Shown: one piece after another, positions 1-7,532 of the stretch | Layout: each line of letters begins with the position of its first letter | How positions within the stretch are numbered: the stretch's first letter is position 1 | Assembly: GCA_964651505.1 (NCBI GenBank) | Contig: CAZYXT010000092.1 | Coordinates: forward strand, 1-9,572 | Direction: 5' to 3' | Length of the DNA: 9,572 nt | Source of the DNA: Avisuccinivibrio_A sp964651505 | GTDB taxonomy: Bacteria; Pseudomonadota; Gammaproteobacteria; Enterobacterales; Succinivibrionaceae | Notes under the pieces: model-generated | The model's database searches: none | What the model was told of the DNA's origin: nothing | What the model saw: the letters and a program-made list of their open reading frames with translations, nothing else | Position numbers and translations under genes: made by a program

Positions 1-417
1 AACCGATGAGCAGATGGCCAACCTTACATGCAGTTCTCTTAATTAAAAGGCAGGATCTGTCCTGATTTAAGATCTGACGGGGCAGCTTGTCAATCCGCAG
101 GCCGAGGCGTGCTTCGGCCCTGCTTGCTGCCTGCGGCGACAAGCATTCGGCCTCTCTTTAAGAAGAGGCCCGGGGTGATTGCATGAGCGAATAGATTATC
201 GCCCTGCTCGATGGGGTGCAGACGCCTGCAAAGCCTTATTTTTTCTTTGTTTTCATGAAAAAGATGAAAGAGCAAGGCAAGAGGATGTCGATCAACATGC
301 TCAAGGAGATGTGCACTTCTCCGCTGCAGGCTCCTAAGATCTTATCGATTTATTTTGACGCAACAAAATCTCGGGCTAATATCAAGTAAAATCTCGTGCA
401 ATCACCCTGCTCAAGGT
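1..417. other. Gene-poor left end, no supported gene
   Basis: I see no coding region with a ribosome binding site or family match here. Several short inverted repeats are present: a 5-bp stem at 51-55/60-64, a 7-bp stem at 149-155/164-170, and a 5-bp stem at 217-221/226-230 followed eight bases later by a run of six T (239-244). The last could be a weak plus-strand terminator for a gene left of the window, but the gap between stem and T run is not typical. The stretch may be the 3' flank of an upstream gene plus the upstream region of the antiporter gene. Confidence 0.4.
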
Positions 418-446
418 CTGACCGGGCGTCGCGCCTGTGCTATAAT
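418..446 (+). promoter_or_regulatory. Sigma70 promoter of the NhaC-family antiporter gene
   Basis: The -10 element is a perfect TATAAT at 441-446. Seventeen bases upstream lies CTGACC (418-423), four of six matches to the -35 consensus. The sequence just after the -10 (CTGCGCG) is GC-rich, a discriminator type that in enterobacteria is often associated with stringent control. Transcription would start near 453, giving a leader of about 60 nt. Confidence 0.7.
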
Positions 447-458
447 CTGCGCGTCAAT

Positions 459-483
459 TTTTTGCACACTTTAAGTGCAAAAA
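459..483 (+). promoter_or_regulatory. 9-bp inverted repeat in the antiporter leader
   Basis: TTTTTGCAC (459-467) and GTGCAAAAA (475-483) are perfect complements around a 7-base centre. The repeat lies downstream of the predicted start site and about 20 bases before the ribosome binding site, so it would be in the 5' leader. It could be an operator for a DNA-binding regulator or an RNA hairpin. It is not a good plus-strand terminator because A residues, not T residues, follow the stem. Confidence 0.5.
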
Positions 484-513
484 CGCGGTAATGTCACTCC
501 TTGAGGATAGGTT

Positions 514-2067
514 ATGGAACCTTATTACGCAGGTGCACTTTCGGTGCTCCCCCCTGTTATTGCCGTCGTCCTCGCTTTGCTGACCAAGGAAGTATTTTCC
601 TCGCTGGTCATCGGCATTTTAAGCGGCACCCTCATCTACACTGTCGGCACGGGCAGCGACATGGTGGTGGTCAAGACGGTGGAAAATGCTTTTGTGCTGA
701 TGGTCGACAAAGTCGACTTCAACATCGTGCTGTTTTGCTCTTTATTGGGCTCTTTGGTCTATGTCATCTCCATGGCAGGCGGCTCGAGGGCCTACGGAAA
801 ATGGGCCGCCAAGAAGATCAAAGGCCGCAAAACCGCCTTGCTTTCGACTTCGGGCCTGGGCATCTTCATCTTTATCGACGATTACTTCAATTGCCTGACC
901 GTGGGCACGGTGATGCGCCCGGTCACCGATGCCTATAAGATCTCCCGCTCCAAGCTGGCCTACATCATCGACTCGACGGCCGCCCCCATCTGCATCATCG
1001 CCCCCATTTCTTCTTGGGCTGCCGCGGTGGGCTCCAACTTAAAGGGCACGGGCGCCTTTGACAATGAAATAGAGGCCTTCGTATCCACCATCCCCTGGAA
1101 CTTCTATGCCTTGGCATGCCTTGTCATGGTCCTGATGGTGTGCTTTTTGGACGTTGACTTCGGCCCCATGCGCAGAGCAGAGCTGGCCGCCCAAAAAGCA
1201 GACCAAGAGGAGATCATCGACAGGGCAGAAGACGTTGAAGATATCTTAAGCCACGCCAAAGGCACCGTGCTTGACATGGCGATCCCCATTTTGGCCCTGA
1301 TCATCTTTGCCACTTTGGCCCTGCTCTATTGCGGCGGCTATTACGGCGATGATCCTGCCTATCACACCATGGCGGCGGCGTTTGGCAATACCGATGCAGG
1401 TCCTGCTTTGGTGCTGGGCTCCTTTGCAGCTTTGCTGGTATCCTTTGTTCTGTTCGTAGGCCGCAAGCTTTTAAGCTTGAAGGTCTTCATGCAGGGCTTT
1501 GTCAAGGGCGTGCAGGCCATGATCCCGGCCAACCTCATCTTGGTTTTGGCCTGGACCATCTCAGGCGTCTGTCGCGATCTTTTGGATACCCCCGCTTTCA
1601 TCTCCGCCTTGGTCAAGGATGACGCAGGCTTGGCCGGCATGCTGCTGCCTGCCATCATCTTTGCCATCGCAGGCTTCTTAAGCTTCTCCACGGGCACCGC
1701 CTGGGGCACCTTCGGCATTCTGATCCCCATCGTGGTCAGCGCAGCTCAGGCCATCGATCCCACAGGTCCCCTGCTGGTCATCACCCTTTCGGCCACCCTG
1801 GCAGGCTCGGTATTCGGCGATCACTGTTCGCCAATTTCGGACACAACCATCCTCTCCTCGGCAGGCGCAGGCTGCGTGCACATCGAGCACGTTTCCACGC
1901 AATTGCCCTATGCCTGCATCACCGCAGGCAGCGCCTTCTTAGGTTACGTGGTTGCAGGTCTGACAAGCTCTTGGATCTTAAGCATCGGCACCGCCATCGT
2001 CTGCATGGCAGCCGTCATGATGTTCATGCACTTAAGAAGCGCAAGGCTTGAGAGGGCGGCATCTTAA
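514..2067 (+). CDS. nhaC: NhaC-family Na+/H+ antiporter
   Basis: This is an inner-membrane secondary transporter of the NhaC family (517 aa), predicted to exchange Na+ for H+; some members of the family instead couple organic acid exchange (malate/lactate), so the substrate is inferred. Many hydrophobic segments run the length of the protein. Two family-typical blocks are visible: an acidic pair in FIDDYFNCLTVG (Asp122-Asp123), followed by a conserved stretch around IDSTAAPICIIAPISSWAA, and near the C-terminus GDHCSPISDTT (Asp436 to Asp443). The ATG at 514 is preceded by GAGGA (503-507) at good spacing, which fixes the start. The gene stands alone between its own promoter and terminator. The larger hydrophilic segment around residues 217-248, rich in Glu and Asp, is probably a cytoplasmic loop. 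Family assignment is strong; substrate is not. Confidence 0.93.
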   Translation: MEPYYAGALSVLPPVIAVVLALLTKEVFSSLVIGILSGTLIYTVGTGSDMVVVKTVENAFVLMVDKVDFNIVLFCSLLGSLVYVISMAGGSRAYGKWAAKKIKGRKTALLSTSGLGIFIFIDDYFNCLTVGTVMRPVTDAYKISRSKLAYIIDSTAAPICIIAPISSWAAAVGSNLKGTGAFDNEIEAFVSTIPWNFYALACLVMVLMVCFLDVDFGPMRRAELAAQKADQEEIIDRAEDVEDILSHAKGTVLDMAIPILALIIFATLALLYCGGYYGDDPAYHTMAAAFGNTDAGPALVLGSFAALLVSFVLFVGRKLLSLKVFMQGFVKGVQAMIPANLILVLAWTISGVCRDLLDTPAFISALVKDDAGLAGMLLPAIIFAIAGFLSFSTGTAWGTFGILIPIVVSAAQAIDPTGPLLVITLSATLAGSVFGDHCSPISDTTILSSAGAGCVHIEHVSTQLPYACITAGSAFLGYVVAGLTSSWILSIGTAIVCMAAVMMFMHLRSARLERAAS

Positions 2068-2091
2068 AATTAAACAATCCATTGACCGTAT

Positions 2092-2118
2092 AAAGGCCCC
2101 CGCAGCGGGGCCTTTTTT
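2092..2118 (+). terminator. Rho-independent terminator after nhaC
   Basis: AAAGGCCCC (2092-2100) pairs with GGGGCCTTT (2107-2115) around a six-base loop, and the T run continues to 2118. It lies 25 bases after the nhaC stop codon. The stem is flanked by A's on the left, so some bidirectional function is possible. Confidence 0.92.
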
Positions 2119-2416
2119 ATGGCAGTCAGGATTGGTTTAAGCTCCAAGCGCTCCTGATAATGCGCGCTTTGCCAAAAATACGTGCCGAGGCCTTGGCCTT
2201 TAAATTAAAAGAAGGCCGCACTTAAATCCTTATGTGCTTTTTAAGCCCGCGATGAAAGTTCCCGTGGCGCCAAAAGGGCTGAAACTGTGTTTTATTTACC
2301 CAAGGCTTCTTGAGTGCGGCGGCGTGCAGCGGCTTTTTCTTGCGCACGGGATCTTTGCAGTCCCTGATGCATAAACGCAGGCGCATTTGCCGTTAACGAT
2401 TGGCATCAAAGGAGGC
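2119..2416. other. Intergenic stretch without a recognisable gene
   Basis: This spacer lies between the antiporter terminator and the 3' flank of rluB, so it faces two converging genes. I find no ORF with a ribosome binding site and no clear promoter. The only structure I noted is GGCCTT / AAGGCC around 2204-2217 with an AT-rich loop. Confidence 0.4.
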
Positions 2417-2459
2417 AAGGCCCCGGGCCTTAAGATCTCCTGCCCGGGGACGGGCAGGA
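2417..2459 (-). promoter_or_regulatory. Overlapping hairpins downstream of rluB
   Basis: A 9-bp stem (2438-2446 with 2451-2459, loop GGGA) lies 11 bases past the rluB stop and may end or protect its mRNA. It has no following T run in the minus direction (AGATCTTAAGG follows), so it is not a standard intrinsic terminator. One arm (GCCCGGGG, 2442-2449) is also fully complementary to CCCCGGGC at 2421-2428, and 2417-2423/2425-2431 form another inverted repeat, so the pairings exclude each other. Confidence 0.45.
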
Positions 2460-2470
2460 TGGGGAATGAT

Positions 2471-3553
2471 TTAAACCTTGCGGCGCTTTAACAGCCTGCT
2501 TGAGCGGCCGCGGCTGTCGTAGGATTTGACCTTCAAGGACAAAGAGCGGCGCCCCTCATGGGACTTGCCCTCAAAGCGCGGATCAAAAGGACGTTCCTCT
2601 TTTTTATCGCGCTCTTTTGAATATGAGCCGCTGCGAACTTTAATTTTGCCGCTCTCGCCTTTAGGCGGCAGGCCTGTTGAGATCTTGCCAAGGCCCGGGC
2701 GGCCCCTGAAGGAGGTGCGGCCCTGCTCCTGCACGGCCGAGGCCAAGGCGCTGCGGCGGGGGCCTTTGTTATTGTGCGATCTCTTGGCATTGGAGGGCTT
2801 GGGCTGCTCTTTTAGTGCCGAAAGATCGGCCTGCTCTCTTAATTTGTTGATCTCGCGCAAGGTGAGCTCTCTGAACTGCCCTGCCTTTAATTTGGGGTCA
2901 AGCTCGATGCCTGCATACTTGATCCTGATGAGCCTTGACACCTTGGTGCCCACCGCCTCCCACAGGCGGCGAACCTCGCGATTTCGCCCTTCTTTTAAGG
3001 TGACGTGATACCACTGATTGCGCCCCTCTCCTCCTGCATACTGCACGTCGTCAAAGTGCGCCATGCCGTCTTCAAGGCTGATGCCTGAAGTAAGGGCATG
3101 CAGATCCTCCTCGCTAACCTCCCCGTAAATGCGGGCGGCATACACTCTTTCGATGCCCCCGCGCGGGTGCATCAGCGCATTGGCAAGCTCCCCGTCGGTG
3201 GTGAACAGCAACAACCCCGACGTATTGAGATCCAGCCTGCCTATGTAGATCCAGCGCCCGGCTTCGGGCTTGGGCAGGCGATCATAAACAGTGGGACGAT
3301 CTTGGGGATCTTTGATGGTGGTAAGTTCGCCCTCGGGCTTGTGGTACATCAGCACCCGGCATTGGGGGCGGCTGTCTTCGGGGGTAAGCACCACCCTGCC
3401 GTCAATTTTGACCGTCAGGGGACCCTCGATGCGATCGCCTACCTTGGCGACTTTGCCATTAACTTCCACCCGGCCTTGCGCAATCAAGGCATCCAATTCG
3501 CGGCGAGACCCGACGCCCATGCGGGCTAAAACCTTTTGAAGCTTTTCGCTCAC
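2471..3553 (-). CDS. rluB: 23S rRNA pseudouridine synthase RluB
   Basis: Predicted to isomerise a uridine of 23S rRNA (position 2605 in E. coli) to pseudouridine during large-subunit maturation. An S4 RNA-binding domain occupies about residues 1-60 (start MSEKLQKVLARMGVGSRREL). The RsuA-type synthase domain follows, with the catalytic motif GRLDLNTSGLLLFTTDGEL and catalytic Asp108, the preceding block KPEGELTT, and NREVRRLWEAVG further on. Residues about 245-360 form a low-complexity Lys/Arg/Ser/Gly-rich tail, a trait also of E. coli RluB but longer here (360 aa against about 290). The start is GTG; AGGAA lies 7 bases upstream (3561-3565) and the protein begins exactly where the S4 domain should, so I accept it. 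The gene is divergent from the zapA-like operon. RluF or RsuA are less likely because of the tail and motif context. Confidence 0.93.
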   Translation of the reverse strand: MSEKLQKVLARMGVGSRRELDALIAQGRVEVNGKVAKVGDRIEGPLTVKIDGRVVLTPEDSRPQCRVLMYHKPEGELTTIKDPQDRPTVYDRLPKPEAGRWIYIGRLDLNTSGLLLFTTDGELANALMHPRGGIERVYAARIYGEVSEEDLHALTSGISLEDGMAHFDDVQYAGGEGRNQWYHVTLKEGRNREVRRLWEAVGTKVSRLIRIKYAGIELDPKLKAGQFRELTLREINKLREQADLSALKEQPKPSNAKRSHNNKGPRRSALASAVQEQGRTSFRGRPGLGKISTGLPPKGESGKIKVRSGSYSKERDKKEERPFDPRFEGKSHEGRRSLSLKVKSYDSRGRSSRLLKRRKV

Positions 3554-3614
3554 TTAACTATTCCTGTAAAGAAGCCCGTCGGTGCCCTGCACCAAGGACC
3601 TGCTCTTAGACTAA

Positions 3615-3620
3615 ATTATG
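3615..3620 (-). promoter_or_regulatory. Candidate -10 element for rluB
   Basis: CATAAT on the minus strand lies about 60 bases upstream of the rluB start. No convincing -35 stands at the right distance, so this is only the best candidate seen in the AT-rich part of the spacer. Confidence 0.25.
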
Positions 3621-3684
3621 CTGTATTTAACCATTTCGTGACGCTTTTAAAACGCGTAATTTTACCAAAGCCAAGCATGCTCAA

Positions 3685-3778
3685 GCAAGATGCGTGCAAG
3701 GCAGCAGGATCTTGCGCCCTTTAATCTGCCTTGCGCCAAGGCGGCGGGGCGCCTTGGCCTGACTTTGTTGCAAGGCAG
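3685..3778. promoter_or_regulatory. Structured repeat cluster between rluB and the zapA-like gene
   Basis: Two perfect 9-bp stems are directly nested: CTGCCTTGC (3726-3734) with GCAAGGCAG (3770-3778), and immediately inside it GCCAAGGCG (3735-3743) with CGCCTTGGC (3750-3758). GCAAGGCAG also occurs upstream at 3696-3704, so the arm 3726-3734 has two competing partners. The upstream copy itself sits in the loop of a third stem, GCAAGAT (3685-3691) with ATCTTGC (3709-3715). No T run follows on either strand, so this is not a plain terminator. It could be a small RNA, a leader switch of an rluB transcript, or a protein-binding repeat region. I recognise no known RNA family. Confidence 0.5.
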
Positions 3779-3802
3779 CTTAAGCCTGTCTCATGGCAAA
3801 CT

Positions 3803-3831
3803 TTGACCCTCCTGCATTTGAGATCTATACT
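3803..3831 (+). promoter_or_regulatory. Sigma70 promoter of the zapA-like operon
   Basis: TTGACC (3803-3808, five of six) and TATACT (3826-3831, five of six) are separated by exactly 17 bases. Predicted transcription starts near 3838, about 28 bases before the ATG at 3866. This placement supports translation of the whole long ORF and not just its C-terminal domain. Confidence 0.8.
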
Positions 3832-3865
3832 GACTGCTGTTTTAAGTTAAAGTTGCGTAACAGTC

Positions 3866-5332
3866 ATGGCAGCAAATCAAGACAGCAAGGCACAAGAGCA
3901 AGCCTCTGCCCAAAAAACCTACAAAAAGTGGCTTACAGACATTTTCAAGCCAAAAGGCGCCGCCGAGGGCGCGCCTGACAAAAATGAAGAGCAAAAAAGC
4001 AAGTCAAAGCCCCGCGCGCCCCAAAATCTTGCAGCAGATGCGCGCCTTAGGATAGTCGGCCAAGAGCAAAGAGTGCAATCTGCCCCGGCAAGGCAAACTG
4101 CTGCCATCGCCTCAAAAAGCGGCGCAGCCTTTGATGAGAAGATTATGCCGGGGCCTGCCGCGCAGGGCATGCAAGGACAGCTTTTGCCAAAAAACCCCGG
4201 GCTCTCGGGGAGTGCCTTGACCTTGGGAGCCCTGTCAGATGGTTTTGGCGGATCTCATAATCAGGATCTTCTTTTGCACCATGAGATGCCGCAAGATTTT
4301 GCCCTCCTGCACGCCGGCATTTTTAAAGACGATGTGCCTTATGCAATAGAAGATCTTGACGCTTTGGTGCAGGGCTCTCCTCAAGCGCAAACCATGGCAG
4401 ATCCATATCTTCAATCAAAGTTTCAAGAGAATGCCGAGGCTTTGCCAGCCTTTGAAGATGCCAAAGCAGATCTTACTCACCCCTCAGGGAAAACTTTGGA
4501 TAACCAGGTGCACACGGTTATCACCCATGGCCCGTCAAATGCCGCGCAGATTGTGCAAAAAGAAGATGAATTGCACAATGCCTCTTGCAAGCCCCCAAAA
4601 GTTCCCAAAGACCAAAGCCCCTCTTGGGCACAAGAGCATAATAAAGACAGCGGCATCTTGCACCAAGCCAGGCCCGGCGCTTTTTATGTGCCGCCCAAAA
4701 AAGCAGGTGCAGACCATGCCTTGCAGGGACTGAAAGATGACGCACGCCCTGCAACGGTCATAAGCCGCACCGGGCAGCCCGCACCTTTTTTGCAAGAGCC
4801 TTACAAAAGATCCGAGGCACCTTCTGTCCCCTCGGTTTATCGCCAAGCCCAGGCGCACAGCCATGCCACAAAAATTGAAGATCACACGGGCGGCCCCTTG
4901 CAGCAAGACAAGCTCCAAGAGATTATCCTGTCTGAAAATGCTGCGCCCTCTGCCCCAAAAAATCATGAAGCAGCAGACGGGCAAGAGCATAAAGATGATG
5001 CCAAGGCTCAGGCCCAAGGCAAGGTTGTCCCCGTAAATTTCATGATGCTTGGGGAGAATTTTTGCATCACCTGCCAAAAAGACGATGAGGCGCTGATGCA
5101 CAGGGCCATAGCCAAAATTGAGGAACTTGCAGCCTCCACATCAAAGGCCAATCCTGCCTTCAGCCCCCTGCAATCCATGATCATTGCCGCCTTGCGCCTT
5201 GAGTTTGATCATCAAAAAACAGGGGCCGCCCCCAAGACAGATGACGAAGATCTGCAAGAAGTTGCAAGAGAGCTTGATGATCTGACCAAGCTTGCATCTA
5301 AAATACAAGATGAGTGCAAACCGCTTTGCTAA
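3866..5332 (+). CDS. zapA: ZapA-domain cell division protein with long N-terminal extension
   Basis: The last ~103 residues (from about Lys386) read as a ZapA domain: VPVNFMMLGENFCITC, then a helix around DDEALMHRAIAKIEELAAS, then PLQSMIIAALRLEFDHQ and an acidic coiled-coil-like C-terminal helix. ZapA (about 109 aa in E. coli) binds and cross-links FtsZ filaments at midcell. Residues 1-385 are unlike any ZapA I know: hydrophilic, rich in Gln, Ala, Pro, Lys, His and Asp, with no predicted fold or membrane segment, and a short basic-aromatic start (YKKWLTDIFKPKG, about residues 20-32). The frame is open throughout and a strong promoter stands just before the ATG, which argues against a mis-called start; no good Shine-Dalgarno is visible, however. 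Internal Met residues near 392-393 fall inside the first strand of the domain, so a shorter ZapA from them is unlikely. The position ahead of the cyclo-ligase gene matches the zapA locus of gammaproteobacteria. Domain call is strong; role of the extension is unknown. Confidence 0.82.
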   Translation: MAANQDSKAQEQASAQKTYKKWLTDIFKPKGAAEGAPDKNEEQKSKSKPRAPQNLAADARLRIVGQEQRVQSAPARQTAAIASKSGAAFDEKIMPGPAAQGMQGQLLPKNPGLSGSALTLGALSDGFGGSHNQDLLLHHEMPQDFALLHAGIFKDDVPYAIEDLDALVQGSPQAQTMADPYLQSKFQENAEALPAFEDAKADLTHPSGKTLDNQVHTVITHGPSNAAQIVQKEDELHNASCKPPKVPKDQSPSWAQEHNKDSGILHQARPGAFYVPPKKAGADHALQGLKDDARPATVISRTGQPAPFLQEPYKRSEAPSVPSVYRQAQAHSHATKIEDHTGGPLQQDKLQEIILSENAAPSAPKNHEAADGQEHKDDAKAQAQGKVVPVNFMMLGENFCITCQKDDEALMHRAIAKIEELAASTSKANPAFSPLQSMIIAALRLEFDHQKTGAAPKTDDEDLQEVARELDDLTKLASKIQDECKPLC

Positions 5333-5354
5333 GCTACAAATATCGGGAACCATC

Positions 5355-5954
5355 ATGCACAGCAGCGTAAGACACTACCGCGACGAACTGAGAAAAACCA
5401 TCATTGCCAAAAGAACCGCAGTCAATGCCAAAGACGAAGAGCGCTCAAGCCTGGCCGTTGCCTCGCGCGTGCTTGCCCATCCTTATCTTAAAGAGGAGAG
5501 GCTCATTGCCTCTTACTGCTCAGCCTCCCATGAAATCGGCACCTTTAAAATCAATGAAGCTTTGTCGGCACAAGGCCATGCGGTGGTGCTGCCCGCAGTT
5601 GACCCCTCCGTTAAGGGGCTCATGAATTTTTACAGCCTTGAGGGCCCTGAAGATCTTGTCCCCAACCGCTTTGGGATCTTGGAGCCTCCGCCCTATCCTG
5701 AAAGACTGGTCAATCCCTCCTATCTTGAGGCGATGCTCATTCCCCTGGTGGCCTTTGATCTGCGCGGGGCGCGCATGGGCATGGGCGGGGGCTACTATGA
5801 CCGCCTGTTAAAAAAGGTCAGCGCAGCCTGCGTGCTCATCGGCCTTGCTTATGACTTTCAGCTCATAGAAGATCTTAAGGTTGAAAAGTGGGACATGCCC
5901 TTAGATGAGGTCATCACCCCCGATCATCACTACATCTTTTCCAAAAAATACTGA
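5355..5954 (+). CDS. fau: 5-formyltetrahydrofolate cyclo-ligase
   Basis: Converts 5-formyltetrahydrofolate to 5,10-methenyltetrahydrofolate using ATP, in cytosolic one-carbon metabolism; 5-formylTHF is otherwise an inhibitor of folate enzymes. The 199-aa product (182 aa in E. coli YgfA/Fau) shows the family order: N-terminal RDELRKTIIAKR, the block IASYCSASHEIGT, FGILEPP, and the signature MGMGGGYYDR at residues 141-150, followed by GLAYDFQLIEDL and DMPLDEVITPDH. A longer in-frame start at 5292 would overlap the zapA-like gene by 41 bases and add 21 residues without family similarity; I prefer ATG 5355, preceded by GGGA at 5345-5348. It lies 22 bases after the zapA-like gene and one base before murJ, so it is probably co-transcribed with both. 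In E. coli the small RNA gene ssrS separates zapA and this gene; here there is no room. Confidence 0.93.
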   Translation: MHSSVRHYRDELRKTIIAKRTAVNAKDEERSSLAVASRVLAHPYLKEERLIASYCSASHEIGTFKINEALSAQGHAVVLPAVDPSVKGLMNFYSLEGPEDLVPNRFGILEPPPYPERLVNPSYLEAMLIPLVAFDLRGARMGMGGGYYDRLLKKVSAACVLIGLAYDFQLIEDLKVEKWDMPLDEVITPDHHYIFSKKY

Positions 5955-5955
5955 T

Positions 5956-7530
5956 ATGAGCCAAAATCTTCCGGCCGCCAAATCCTTTTTGCTAAAAGCA
6001 GGCTCCGCAAGCGCCGCTGCCACCTTTTTGTCGCGCATCTTGGGCATGGTGCGCGATATTGCCATTGCAAGTTTGCTCGGCGCAGGGCTTTCAGCGGACG
6101 TCTACTTTTTTGCAAACCGCATCCCAAACTTCTTTCGCCGCCTGTTTGCAGAGGGAGCCTTTGCGCAGGCCTTCGTTCCTGTGATGACCAAGACAAAACA
6201 GAATGAGGATTTTGCGTCTTTGCAAGAGCTCATTGCCAAATGTTTCGGCACCTTGGGGGCGATTGTCCTTGTTGTCTGCCTTATCGGCATGGCAGCCTCG
6301 CCTGCTCTCACGGCCTTGTTCGGCTACGGCTGGTTTGAAGCTTATTTGAATGACGAGCCTGACGGCAGCAAATTTGCCCAAGCCTCAAAGCTTTTGCAGA
6401 TAACCTTTCCTTATCTGTTCTTCATCACCCTGACGGCTTTGTGCAGCTCGATTTTAAATGTCTATGGCAAATTTGCCATCCCCTCTGTCACCCCGTGCAT
6501 TTTAAACATTGTCCTCATTGTCTGCGCATGGCTGATTGCCCCGCATTTTCCCGATCCCAACGCGGCATTAGCCTGCGCCATGACCGCAGGAGGCCTGGCC
6601 CAATTGTGCTTTGTGCTGCCCTTTGTCATAAGGCTCAAGCTTATCAGGCTGCCCAAGTTTGACTGGCACCACCCGGGGGTGGTCAAGATCAGAACATTGA
6701 TGATCCCCGCCTTGATCGGGGTGTCGGCCTCGCAGCTTAATCTTTTGGTCAATACGGTGCTCGCCTCATTCTTGGCCACGGGCGCCATCTCGTATCTTTA
6801 TTACTCCGACAGGCTCTTGGAGTTTCCCATCGGGATCTTTGCCGTGGCCATCTCCACGGTGATCCTCCCTGCCCTCTCGAAGGTTAATTTTAAACAGCAG
6901 CAGGAGCGCTATGCAAAGACACTCGACTGGGGGGTGCGGCTGGTGCTGTTTTTGGCCTTTCCCTCGGCCTTGGGCATGATTGCCCTGCGCGAGAGCATTT
7001 TGCGCGTGATTTTCATGCACGGGGCCTTTACTTCAGAGCATGTCCTGTTATCCTCGGCATCCTTGCTCGCCTCGGCAAGCGGCTTGTGCGCCATCATGCT
7101 GGTGCGGATCTTGGTTCAAGGGTTTGCAGCCTTGCAGGATGCCAAGACCCCGGTCAAATGCTCCATTGCCTCCATCATCTCCAACATCATCTTCAATTTG
7201 ATCCTGATAGTGCCCTTAGGCTACGTGGGATTGGCCTTGTCCACGGCTTTGGCAGCTTTCGTCAACGCAGGACTGCTGCTTTGGCTTTTATGCAGGCGCA
7301 ACATCTACAGGCCGAATATGGCAAGCCTGATGTTTATCTTAAAGGCGCTTTTGGCAGCGGTCGGCATGGCAGTCTTGGTGCGCCATGCAAGCTTTGATTT
7401 TCAAACCTGGGCAGACATGAGCACTTTAGAGGCTGCCTTGTACCTCTGCTTATTCATAGGCTTGGGCGCAATCGCTTATTTTGGCCTTTGCCTTATTTTG
7501 GGAGTGCGCTTTAAAGATATCAGGATGTAA
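5956..7530 (+). CDS. murJ: Lipid II flippase MurJ
   Basis: Inner-membrane flippase of the MOP superfamily (formerly MviN) that moves lipid II to the periplasmic face for peptidoglycan synthesis. The 524-aa product matches E. coli MurJ (511 aa) over its length. Residues known to matter in E. coli are retained: Arg27 and Arg33 (SRILGMVRD, E. coli Arg18/Arg24), Asp48 (Asp39), Arg61-Arg62 in FFRRLFAEGAF (Arg52/Arg53) and Arg286 in YYSDRLLEFP (Arg270). TFPYLFFITLTAL and the C-terminal LGVRFKDIRM also fit. A start at 5905 would overlap the cyclo-ligase; ATG 5956 places the first transmembrane helix correctly. It begins one base after the upstream stop codon with no visible Shine-Dalgarno, which suggests translational coupling. 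It is the last gene of the operon; no T-tract terminator is visible directly after it. Confidence 0.96.
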   Translation: MSQNLPAAKSFLLKAGSASAAATFLSRILGMVRDIAIASLLGAGLSADVYFFANRIPNFFRRLFAEGAFAQAFVPVMTKTKQNEDFASLQELIAKCFGTLGAIVLVVCLIGMAASPALTALFGYGWFEAYLNDEPDGSKFAQASKLLQITFPYLFFITLTALCSSILNVYGKFAIPSVTPCILNIVLIVCAWLIAPHFPDPNAALACAMTAGGLAQLCFVLPFVIRLKLIRLPKFDWHHPGVVKIRTLMIPALIGVSASQLNLLVNTVLASFLATGAISYLYYSDRLLEFPIGIFAVAISTVILPALSKVNFKQQQERYAKTLDWGVRLVLFLAFPSALGMIALRESILRVIFMHGAFTSEHVLLSSASLLASASGLCAIMLVRILVQGFAALQDAKTPVKCSIASIISNIIFNLILIVPLGYVGLALSTALAAFVNAGLLLWLLCRRNIYRPNMASLMFILKALLAAVGMAVLVRHASFDFQTWADMSTLEAALYLCLFIGLGAIAYFGLCLILGVRFKDIRM

Positions 7531-7532
7531 AG

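Noticed and set aside
90..275. Minus-strand ORF of 61 aa in the left-end region
   Set aside because: It would begin at TTG, shows no family similarity and no ribosome binding site, and crosses several hairpins.
255..389. Plus-strand ORF of 44 codons starting MKKMKEQGKRM
   Set aside because: No Shine-Dalgarno before the ATG, a T-rich region directly upstream, no recognisable similarity; likely a chance frame.
3098..3529. Long plus-strand ORFs opposite rluB
   Set aside because: They mirror the strongly supported rluB coding frame on the other strand and have low-complexity, unrecognisable products.
4535..5101. 188-aa minus-strand ORF opposite the zapA-like gene
   Set aside because: Considered because the plus-strand extension is low in complexity, but it has no family similarity, and the plus frame has a promoter, continues into a ZapA-like domain and leads an operon.
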